From Voacanga thouarsii (Eukaryota > Streptophyta > Magnoliopsida > Gentianales > Apocynaceae): DNA of 64,000 bases. Shown in pieces: positions 54,831 through 64,000 of this stretch. The DNA lies in contig JANUWF010001179.1 of NCBI GenBank assembly GCA_026120185.1, positions 3,947,501 to 4,011,500 on the forward strand, in the 5' to 3' direction. Position 1 is the stretch's first letter. Every line of letters starts with the position of its first letter. The notes under the pieces are model-generated. The model was not told the DNA's origin, did not search any database, and saw nothing but the letters and a program-made list of their open reading frames with translations. Both the position numbers and the translations under genes were made by a program.

Positions 54831-55612
54831 AAGGGCCAAAGAGTTATTAGTACTCTTACATTCTAATGTATATGGCCCAATATCTATACAAGCAAGAGGA
54901 GGTTATAACTATTTCATAACCTTTATCGATGATTATTCACAATATGAGTATTTGTATTTAATAAAATACAAATCTGAAGCTTTTGAAAAGCTCAAAGACT
55001 TCAAGAATAAAGTAGAGAAACAACTTAATAAAGTATTAAGATTCTAAAATCGGATCAAGGAGATGAATACTTAAGCTAAGAGTTTCAGGGTTATCTTAGA
55101 GATAATGGGATTTTATCTCAATAGACTCCACCACATACACCTTAACATAATGATGTATCTGAGAGAAGGAATTGAACCCTTCTAGACATGGTACGGATCA
55201 TGATAGCTTTTGCATACTTGCCAAAATTATTTTGGGGCACTAGAGACTTCTATTTATATTCTAAACAGAGTTTAATAAAAAACGGGTTAGTACTATCCTA
55301 TTTAAGATGTTCTTTGGCAATAAATCAACATTATCTCACTTGAGAGTATGGGATTGCCCTACCTTTGTTAAAAGGTCACAGTTAGACAAACTTGATAATA
55401 AGTCTAACAAGTATTTATTTGTAGGTTATCCAAAAGAATTTTTCAGGTATTACTTCTATCTCTCCTCCAAAAATAAAGTGTTTGTTTCGAAGCATGCTGT
55501 CTTCTTAGAGAAGGAACACTTGCTCAAAGGGGACAGTGGGAGTAAAATTGAACTTAGTAAAGTTTAAGAAGAATAAACAAATAAGGATCAATCGTCTGAT
55601 CCCACATCTATT
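54831..55612 (+). pseudogene. Copia-B integrase, first catalytic Asp altered
   Basis: ERAKELLVLLHSNVYGPISIQARGGYNYFITFIDDYSQYEYLYLIKYKSEAF matches the copia integrase core. The first catalytic Asp position (HTDVxGP in relatives) is Asn here, in HSNVYGP. The second Asp region (about 55050) and the Glu region (SERRN, about 55159) are in a changing frame with stops. The C-terminal piece 55307-55567 reads KSTLSHLRVWDCPTFVKR and NKYLFVGYPKEFFRYYFY. Confidence 0.8.
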
Positions 55613-56430
55613 GTGAGAATAGATGAACCTTCTACTATACAAGATCCTCGTAGGACGAGTAGAATACGTATGACACTTGAGAGATATGGATTTCTCATAA
55701 GTGACTACAATGACATATTGCTCATAGATGAACATGAGCCTACTACCTACAAGGAAGTTCTGAACAATTTAGAATATGACAAATGGCTTAAGGCCATGAA
55801 GTCAGAGATGGATTCTATATACGACAATCAAGTATGGACTTTGGTTAATCCACCTAAATGAATCAAACCTATTGGATGGAAATGGATTTTGAAGAAGAAA
55901 AATAACATGGATGGTAATGTAGTTACCTATAAAGCATGACTAATGGCTAAGGATTATCATCAACAATATGGTATTGAGTATGATGAAACCTTCTCACCAG
56001 TAGCTATGCTAAAATCCATCAGGATACTCCTAGCCATTACCGCTCATAATGATTATGAGATCTGGCAAATGGATATAAAAACAGCCTTCCTAAATGAAAA
56101 TCTGACTGAGGAAGTATATATGACACAACCTGAGGGTTTCATATTCAATGATAGCATAAGAGTGTGCAAGCTACAAAGGTCTATTTATGGACTTAAGAAA
56201 GCTTTTAGGAGTTGAAACATCCATTTTGATGAAATAATTAAAGAGTTTGGTTTTATTCAAAACATGAATGAGCCTTATGTGTACAAAAAGGTTAGTAGGA
56301 ACGCAATTGTTTTTTTATTACTTTATGTAGATGACATATTGCTAATAGGAAATAATGCACCTATCCTTTAATCAATTAAAGTTTGGTTGTCTAAGAAATT
56401 CTCCATGAACGACCTTGGAAAAGTAACCTA
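55613..56430 (+). pseudogene. Copia-B reverse transcriptase, YVDD intact
   Basis: PTTYKEVLNNLEYDKWLKAMKSEMDSIYDNQVWTLVNPP is followed by a stop, then AKDYHQQYGIEYDETFSPVAMLKSIRILLAI, WQMDIKTAFLNENLTEEVYMTQPEGF and SIYGLKKAFRS. The polymerase box LLYVDDILLIGNN lies near 56321-56359 with both aspartates present. Stops occur at about 55859, 55940, 56214 and 56370. All motifs are otherwise in order. Confidence 0.87.
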
Positions 56431-57312
56431 CATTCTTAGACTAAGGATCTATAGAGATAGGTAAAAAAATATTGCTAGGTCTTTCCCAGTGTACATACAT
56501 AAACAAAGTGCTAAAAAGGTTTACCATAGATCAATCCAAAAAAAAGGATTCTTACCCATGTCCCATGAGATAAGCTTTTCAAAGTAGATATTTCCTAAGA
56601 CACAAGTTAAAAGGGGTTACATGATTAAGATTTCATATGTTCGGCAATTGGATCTATCATTTATTCTATAATATGTACAAGGCCCGATGTATCATGTGCT
56701 CTCAATTTAACGAGCAGATGCCAATATGACCCTGGTGAGAGTTATTGGGCGGCTGTAAAGAACATCCTTAAGTACTTGTGAAGGACTAATGATGTGTTCT
56801 TGGCTTATGGAGAAGGTGATTTGAAAGTAAACGGGTATACTGATGCCAATTTTTAATTTGACAAAGATGATTTCAAATCACAATCTGGCTACGTGTTTAT
56901 ATTGTATGGAGGGGCAATAAGTAAGAAGAGTTCCAAATAAGAGACTATTGCAGACTCTACGATAGAAGCAGAGTACATAGCCACTTCTGAAGCAGCTAAG
57001 GAAGCCGTTTGGATCAAGAATTTCGTGATGGAATTGGGTCTGGTCCCTAGCGTTGTTGGTCTAATATCCTTGTATTGCGATAACAATGGAGTTATTGCAC
57101 AAGCAAAGGAGCCACGATCTCACCAACGATCCAAACACATGCTACGACATTATCATCTAATCCGGAAGATCATAGATAGATAAGATGTAAAGATAGAGAG
57201 AGTTCCCACGGATGAGAACATAGTTGACTTGCTTATAAAAGCACTATCCGAGAAGACATATGATAGGAATGTTGAATCTTTCGGTATTAGATACATGAAT
57301 GATTGGCTCTAG
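56431..57312 (+). pseudogene. Copia-B RNase H and C-terminus of pol
   Basis: CALNLTSRCQYDPGESYWAAVKNILKYL (~56695-56780) precedes RNase H. KDDFKSQSGYVFILYGGAIS, STIEAEYIATSEAAKEAVWIKNFVMELG and LYCDNNGVIAQAKEPRSHQRSKHM follow, with HIL(R) and RVPTDENIVD near 57200. The frame ends close to the LTR at 57312. Stops at about 56780, 56855, 56940 and 57183 break it. Confidence 0.85.
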
Positions 57313-60101
57313 TGTAAATGAGAGTTTGTTTGTGTTGTGCCCAAGAGGCAATCACTTGTACTTTGTATATAACACATTTGTTTTTATTACAAGGAATTAT
57401 TTATCTTTCAATTTGTCTTCTTTACTTTCATGTGAAATAACTGTTAGATAAAGTTACAGTACAACACTATGTTAAGGAAATCATGATAGAGATGATAATG
57501 TGAGGTTCCTACTACACTGTATTGTGTTAGTACTTAAATAATCTCTAATCATAGTATTAATTAGATAGGGTATCATTAAAGCATTAAGACTAGCACGTGT
57601 TAAACTTCCTAATACGATCAGGCGGTGGTGCTCATATCCGTAAGTATTGAGATACTTAAAGTTAACACGTGGATGCTTGTTAATAGAACAAGTACATTGG
57701 ATGACCTGACTATGAGATAATCACATGGATAACTATGTAGTGCTAGTGATAGAATCTCGCTATAGCAAACGTGCAAGTATCCTTAGACTTGAGATCTCCA
57801 AGGTACTTTGTTTGCTGAGTATTGTACTTTGATTTTAATCTTTGGAGCCAGATCGAGGGTCGCCTATGGGATAGATATTGGGTATAATGTGAGGTAAATG
57901 AACGTAGTTAAGAGGGTCAATAAAGGATTCACCACTCCTAATAGTATATGCAAATATATCATGGCCACTTATTGGAATTACTACTCGTGAAATCTTTGGC
58001 CGAGGTGGTTGTATATTAGAAATAGTTCCAATTGAAACACATGTAGATTTGTGGATTCCTGGGATAAATACTAATATATTCGGGTCATAATTAATATATA
58101 TTCCGAAGGGAGTTGGCACTAATTTCATACTCCAAACCGAATGAGATATTGTATGGTGAAGGAAAATTATTTCACTGTAGTTTGTTATTGGAGGGCTCAT
58201 GTCAAGCCACTTAATGTCCTATACTCTTGGGTGGTTATGATGTGTTGCTAGATACCGCTCATGATCTGCTGAGTATAGGTTTATTAATTGACGAATTAAT
58301 AAACTATTCCTGATTAGAATTAATAAGTTAATTCTAAACTATTAATGATTATTAATTTCAAAGATGTTTGGATTAATTCATATTCGCTACTAATAGATTG
58401 GGAAACCTAATAGGTCACACACAATAGAAGACTAAGTAGTCAAGATCTTGTAACACCCCGCTACCTAGGCTTGTCAGGGCCAGGGATGTCGCCTCGTCCA
58501 AAAGACAATGGGTCGTTATAACTAGGTCACACAAATAAAATAGTGGAATAAAAATGATACTTAAACTTAAAATTTATTACATCCCAAAAAAATATAATAA
58601 TAAATCCAAGAAATCAATCCAAGAATACCCAAAACAAATTCATAATAAAATTCATCCGCTCTCATCTCCCCCAAACATTACACAAAATAAATCATCAGAA
58701 AATTCTCCCAAAGCAGGCAATATCTAGCTACTCATCCCCACAGCAGGATTGACTTGAAATCATGGTAAAAATGGTGGTGAGACAGAAATCTCAATAAGTC
58801 TGTGTGTGCTTAAGTGTCGGGAGAAAACAGTTCGTGAATGCAAAGTATAAAATTCTTTATAAGAGATCACTGGCAAGCAATAAGCATTAGTCAAAAGCAA
58901 GAGTGGTGTTTTGACTTTTTCAACCATAAATAATCAATAAAATCAACCACTCAAAAGAAATGGTCTTGGGTTACCACACGTTGGGCCCCATAACCGCATG
59001 GTCAGCATGCCACACTTTGTTCTTACTACCGGTCAGAATGCCACACTTTGTGCAGACTGACTAAAGTAGGTGATCGGCCTACTGGGTAAGATACTCCTCC
59101 TTCTCTATACCCAAACAACAACCGGGTGTCCATTCCGGCAAAACACAGTCACTTGACTGAAAAGAACACTGCTAGCTCGGACCGGCACCACCTACTGGAT
59201 TGACGTTTTATCCAGGAAGAACTCACCCCTCAGAGGTGGCCACCTACTGAAAGACTTACCTTAACCCCTCAAAGACTAGCCCTAGTAGTCCACCCTTATT
59301 GAGTACTCAACGACGTTTCCCACTTGGGATAAAATGAACAAAACACTGTTCCACATGAAAATGGCAATTTAAGGGTTTCCAAAGTCTTTGTCAAAATCAA
59401 TTTTAGAAAGAGTTTTGAGTTTGATTAAATCTGCTCATTGATCTTTAAATAATTCAACTGTTTGAAATAAGAAAGAATTCAACCCTCAATTGCCTTTACA
59501 TAAATGAGTGTCTATACACTCTACATTTGGCTTGCCATAATAAACATTTCACATCAATTAGGTTTTATGCAAGAGCTTACCTGATTCTTGCTCACAATAA
59601 AAGGGTCTCCAACAGCTGACCTAACCCCGCATGGGCAAATACAAATCACAATCAATTTCGAGCCACAATCCACTTCCTCAATTTTAAATCAACTCAACTT
59701 ACTACTACCATGATCCTAGTGTCCCAAGCTCTAAGGCCAAACAATAAATAAATAGGTTTATAGGTTGAGCCTAATTTGATATTTAAAATAATTAATGGTT
59801 TGGGAAATAAATTCTAATAAGTTAAAAGTTTAAATATTGTTAAGAAAAATTTAGAGTTTATTTGATCAAGAGTCCTAGGTAGTATTAAATAAAATAATTA
59901 TTTATTAATAATTTAGTTGTTAGAAAATAATTGATAGCTAAAATTAGTTGAAAATAGATTTAACGAGTCTTGCTTTAACAATAATAAATAAATTCTTAAT
60001 GGGTTTTGATTAAAAGATAATAATTAAATTTTTAGTAATAAATATTTTACTAATTATAGTTATTTCCATAAAAGGCTTTATTTGATTTTATTATTTTAAG
60101 T

Positions 60102-60102
60102 A

Positions 60103-60131
<29 letters not shown>
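60102..60131. repeat. (AT)n microsatellite
   Basis: About 30 bases of alternating AT inside the solo-LTR-like insert. It is ordinary for AT-rich LTR DNA. Confidence 0.85.
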
Positions 60132-60133
<2 letters not shown>

Positions 60134-62494
60134 TCTAGCAAAAGCTATTATTTATTTGACTAAAATATCTTTATTATATATAATAATCCAGATCTACCCT
60201 TCCTAGGGTTTTTCGAAATTACTAGTAAAATTATATTATTAAATATTTTATTCATGAAATAAAAATTAGCTTAGGGACAACTAGATCATGATCAAATTTC
60301 TGTGGCTAACCACAATCAAGAACATATACAATCCTTCAATTCATCAAATCATCCAAATCATGCATATAAGCATAGATCTAAATTTACCAAGACATGATCT
60401 AACCTCTACTAGCATAAATATGATCATGGCTTTAATAATCCAACATGAATATAAATCCTATTCACCAAAGGTGACATAATCTCTAGCATACTTCATCACA
60501 AATACTACCTATGACATGGAAACATGCATCAAACCCCAAATCATCATTCAATCAACCAAGATAAACCTTCCATGCATAAATCCCATCTCCTTCACAGTCA
60601 TACATATATTCATGCTTCAATCTCAACAATATATACTCAAATCCTATCACAATCCACATACTATCAACATCATCCTAGAGACATGAATCTAGAATTTAAA
60701 AGAAAGATTGAAGGGATTTAATTGGTTGAGGAATACCTTAAAGGAGTTTAGAATGGATCTCAACTCCTAGATGCCTAGCTTCGTCCAAGGAAGATGGAGA
60801 AAGCATGGCCATGGGAGAAGAAGCCATCTAGCCAAGAGAAGAGAGTTTCGGCCATGAGAGAGAGTGAGAGACCATTAGCATGTTTATTCATATATATTTT
60901 CACTAGAGATCAAGATTGGAGAAGATGAAGTTGTTAGAACAAACCTACTTTGAAGGTGTTCTTGAACCTTCACAGAATTTTCTGGTTTTTTATCCAAACT
61001 AGCAAGTTGGTTTGTCGAGTTTGATGTTAAGAATGGTGTTGATGGACTCACGGCAGTGAGTAGGTTAAATCTGGAAATTTTAGAGAAGGTTTGAAGTGGT
61101 TTGGAGGGGTATTAAGTGAAAGGAAGGAGTATGTGTTCTTGGTGTGTTGTGTGTGTTCTTGAGGGTTGAAGGGATTTGAGAGATTTTATTTTGCAGCTGT
61201 CGAAATTCTGTGAGAACTAGGGCTGCTGAATTTTCTGTAGGGTTTAGGAATATGGTTCTCTGGTTTGGAAGGGAAAAGGAAAGGCTAGTTGTTAAAATCC
61301 TTGAAGAATATTTTTAGGAAGCAAATTTGAAAACTTAATATTCAAGAATATCTTGATTATTGGAGAGCTTTGGAAGTCTGCCATGGCCAACTATTTTGAG
61401 AAGTATTTCGGTTGATTGAAAGTTGGTTTAAGGAGGCTTATGGTGGCTGAAAATAAGGAGCATAATGGTGAAGAAAAAGTCTGGTTATTTGAGGGATACT
61501 TTATGGAAGGTTGCTAAACCAAGGTGGCTGAAATTTTGGTAATCAATCAAGCATGATTGCAGGGATTTGTTGGAGAGATTTTCGGGCAGCCATGTCTGAA
61601 TTTCATGCAGAATCTTAAGAGAGATAATGGAGTTCAGTTACTGAAGGTTTAAGGGTAGTTTATGCAGAACAAGAATGGGGTTTCGGCTGGGAGAGAATTA
61701 GGAAACAAAGCTGGACAGTTAGACTGCACAGGATTTTCACTAGGCTAGAATTCCTGGACAGTTTTTCGGCTGCCATTTTCCAGCCAGCTTGCAGAGATTT
61801 TGAAGGGAAATTTTAGGGGCTTTCAAGGCTGGTTTCTAGCCTTCTTCATGGAGGAAAAATATGGCTAATGTGCTGAATAAAATCTGGAAGAAAACAGCTT
61901 GGTTTTGGATCTCCAAAGTTGCGATTTGCACAGGAATTTTTCTGGTTTTGCACCACTTTTGTGCAGTTCGAAAATAGCCAGAAAAATCTAGATTCTAGGC
62001 TGAACAAAATGGCCATTTTCTGGCAGCATTTGGAAGGGAATAGTGGTTAATAATTTTGACACCTTGAAGGCACACAAAGCTGGAAAATTTCAGTTCTATG
62101 CATGAAGGAAAATGAACCTAGCTAAAGTGAATTTTTAGCAAGTTCACTAGAGGGATTTATCCTCTTGGAATCTCCCACAACTCTTCCACATTTTCAGACC
62201 ATAAGATGTCTTTCACTAAGACATTTTGATCCTACAAAACCATAGTAATTTACTGAAATTTTTGGAAAGGAAATGGCTAGAACAACTTGATCAAACTAAT
62301 GAGTTGAGAAATAAGGAAAATCAAAGATCAAGGGGAAATGAATTCCCCTTAGGAAATTCGTGTAGGGCAAATGAGTACAATGAGGATACTCCTAACATGT
62401 CTCTTTTATGACAACTTCTCTACCCTACTCCAAGCACATAAAGCCGAAATTATTACTTCCTAAGCAAAAATAAAATTTAACCAATCTAAAGCTC

Positions 62495-62567
62495 CTATGA
62501 TGGAATTTGAACCCAAGACCTCAAGAATTAATTCCAAAGCTTTAACCACTAAACCACAGCAACTCTT
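62495..62567 (-). other. tRNA-like sequence with A- and B-box promoter motifs
   Basis: Read on the minus strand it contains TGGTTTAGTGGTTAAAGC (A-box region; D-arm pairing GTTT/AAGC is possible). It is followed after normal spacing by TCTTGGGTTCAAATTCC (B box, T-arm). This aligns well with plant tRNA-Gln from the D-arm to the T-arm. Anticodon-stem and acceptor-stem pairing are poor, so it is not a working tRNA gene. It could be a tRNA-derived SINE head or a pseudo-tRNA within the LTR. Confidence 0.4.
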
Positions 62568-63459
62568 GTTCTTATTTCCCTTCTAAAAAAAATATTTTCT
62601 ATTCAATCCTCAAGCAATCTCCCTTTTTCCACCTCAAGCAAAATTACCATTTTGCCCTTCTCAAGCAATACCCACAACTAAGCCTTCAAGACAATAAATC
62701 TCAAATCCAAAACACAGAAAATCATATAAAAATATATTTAAACATGCAATAAAGTATAATATGCATCCCAACCCCCCTTACTCCAAGACTGGTTTTTACT
62801 GGGGTTTCACACAAGATGTTATTTGATAACGTTGTGGGGTTAATTGTGAGAAATAGAAGTAATTGTGGCCAAATTATAATTGACTATAATTTTAGGCCAA
62901 ATTGTGATTGCTAAAACTTATAGTTTCCAGTTCTAATTGGAAATTCTAATTTGATTAGAATTCACAGAAACATGGTTTTTTTAGGAGATTTTTTAGAGAT
63001 GACGCCGTGATGATTGATTACTTGAATTTAATAGAGTGAATTGTTCTCTTAGTAAATTCAGAACACACAACTTCTTCCCTTTCTCTCGTTTCTCTTCAGC
63101 ACACAGAAACAAACCCTAGCAGAAAAAAAAAAAAAAAGAACTCTTCTAGCAGAGAGCTTTTTGTTTTTGTTTTTTTTCCGTTGAGTCCCTCATGTGGATA
63201 CTATCAGAGATAACTCTGTGCTTAAGCTGTGGTGGTTTGATCCATTTAATCTAGGAGAAGCCACAATCTATTATTGCACGCAGGGTTGCTGGATCACTCC
63301 TTCAGTTACGAAGGAAGTTTTGAATGACAGAGACACCCGACAAAGGTATATCTTCTTGTCTTTTGATTTGTCTATTACATATACATGCAGTCCTCTTGTC
63401 ATAGAATCCTTTTATTTCCACTGTGTAATGTATATTTGATGCATGTAAGGGTTCTAACA

Positions 63460-64000
63460 GAATCATCTAGCAATGATCTCAAGTAATCATCATCTTAGCA
63501 TTATGAAGGAATATAAAGTAAAAATCCAATCATTTTTCAAGTCATGAATTCACTTAAATAGACTTGACTTCTTTCCCAATCTATGAAATCACTATCTTTT
63601 AATTAAATTAGCAGATTTCTCAATCAAACCAGTATCACCAAAACATGCATTAAACATAATTCCTCATAAACATCAAATTAGCTAATAACCCTATGCTCTA
63701 GGCAAAATCAACTAATCTTTAATCACTTTAGTCTTTTAATCTTAACTTTGTTTCTCAAATCCATTAAGATTTGACAAATATGAAATCAATGCAGTAAACT
63801 CCGAACATCATTTCTCAAGTCAATTTGAAGAACCCGTATTAACAACCAATGATAACAAGTAATCAAATACTAAAGATGATATAGAATTGATCAAATAACT
63901 AAATTAATACAAAACTATAAATTCCAAAATAATTTCAATTTACAATAAAAATATTGAATACATCATTATTTAAGAACAAGAAAACAAAGGTAAAAGAAAT
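63460..64000 (-). repeat. Gypsy-3 LTR, right part, running off the window
   Basis: It resumes the Gypsy-1-like LTR after Copia-B. Blocks match in order: CATTATGAAGGAATA (ATCATGAAGGATTA in Gypsy-1), AAATCACTATCTTTTAATTAAATTAGCA and the terminal AAGAAAACAAAGGTAAAAGAAAT. It is clearly more diverged from Gypsy-1 than the two Gypsy-1 LTRs are from each other. The LTR end is beyond 64000. Confidence 0.75.

Larger units (their letters stand above)
58449..62811. mobile_element. Solo-LTR-like insert (about 4.36 kb) with TGTAACACCCC start
   Basis: It is inserted in the Copia-B 3' LTR where the 5' LTR is continuous (near 50600). It starts TGTAACACCCC and ends GGGGTTTCACA, an imperfect inverted pair. 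It is flanked by CAAGATC (58441-58447) and CAAGATG (62812-62818), which suggests a short target duplication, though it is offset by one base from the TG. No open frame has a recognisable product and no internal repeat of the start is seen. TGTAACACCCC starts are common for large plant gypsy LTRs, so a solo LTR is the best reading. It is not proven. Confidence 0.6.
49494..63459 (+). mobile_element. Copia-B: nearly complete Ty1/copia element inserted in the Gypsy-3 LTR
   Basis: The 5' LTR is 49494-51240. The 3' LTR is 57327-63459, including a 4.36-kb nested insert; without it the length is about 1.76 kb against 1.75 kb for the 5' copy. The flanks are GAATA (49489-49493) and GAATC (63460-63464), a 5-bp duplication with one change. 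PBS, leader, gag, protease, integrase, RT and RNase H follow in copia order on the plus strand. Stops and shifts are frequent, but the RT box YVDD is intact. It is a different family from Copia-A. Confidence 0.92.
57327..63459 (+). repeat. Copia-B 3' LTR, interrupted by a nested insert
   Basis: It starts TGTTTGTGTTGTGCCC (57327) and matches the 5' LTR up to about 58447. It resumes at 62812 and ends GGGTTCTAACA at 63459. The two outer parts together make about 1.76 kb, as expected for this LTR. A purine-rich AATGAGAG precedes the start. Confidence 0.9.

Noticed and set aside
62495..62567. Functional tRNA gene
   Set aside because: The acceptor and anticodon stems do not pair well, so only a tRNA-like relic is claimed.
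58449..62811. Helitron
   Set aside because: The right end has no CTRR with a preceding hairpin, and short flanking direct repeats are present, which Helitrons lack.

Overview
This window is plant nuclear DNA made almost entirely of nested transposable elements. I found no intact host gene, rRNA gene or CRISPR array. The element set points to a flowering plant, most likely a eudicot with a repeat-rich genome: Ty1/copia elements primed by initiator tRNA-Met, a SIRE/Maximus-type copia, Athila-type Ty3/gypsy elements primed by tRNA-Asp, a CACTA (En/Spm) transposon with TNPD and TNPA genes, and a small hAT element. The species cannot be named from the sequence. Nearly all coding regions are broken by stops and frameshifts, many at tryptophan codons.

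Layout. (1) 1-7878 is a decayed plus-strand copia element, here called Copia-A1. Only the end of its 5' LTR is present. A second copy of the same leader follows its 3' LTR (7879-8432), giving an LTR-internal-LTR-internal order. (2) 8433-24368 is a minus-strand SIRE-type copia. Its gag-pol is split by a complete minus-strand Athila-type gypsy element (Gypsy-1, 12463-21710) with two 1551-bp LTRs and a perfect ATATA target duplication. (3) 24400-33643 is a second copy of the Copia-A family in the opposite orientation (Copia-A2). Its gag is interrupted by a 775-bp hAT element (28950-29724). A1 and A2 form a large inverted repeat around the SIRE block. (4) 34015-49180 is a plus-strand Athila-type element (Gypsy-2) with LTR, PBS, gag and an env-like/plant transposon protein region but no pol. 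It is split by a complete 9.5-kb CACTA element (38234-47742) carrying TNPA and TNPD on the minus strand, two arrays of subterminal repeats and a poly(A)-tailed retroposed insert. (5) From 49181 a third gypsy LTR (Gypsy-3) begins and runs off the window. It is split by a copia element (Copia-B, 49494-63459). The 3' LTR of Copia-B is itself split by a 4.4-kb solo-LTR-like insert (58449-62811) that contains a tRNA-like stretch.

How parts relate. The target duplications and interrupted reading frames give a relative order: Gypsy-2, then CACTA and Gypsy-3, then Copia-B, then the solo-LTR-like insert; and SIRE before Gypsy-1. Gypsy-1 keeps pol but has lost most of gag. Gypsy-2 keeps gag but has no pol. 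The most unusual signals are CATCCT/AGGATG stem-loops shared by the untranslated leaders of two unrelated copia families, and the retroposed segment inside the CACTA element.

Limits. All alignments were done by eye. Domain boundaries are approximate, and lineage names rest on recognised motifs rather than on searches.
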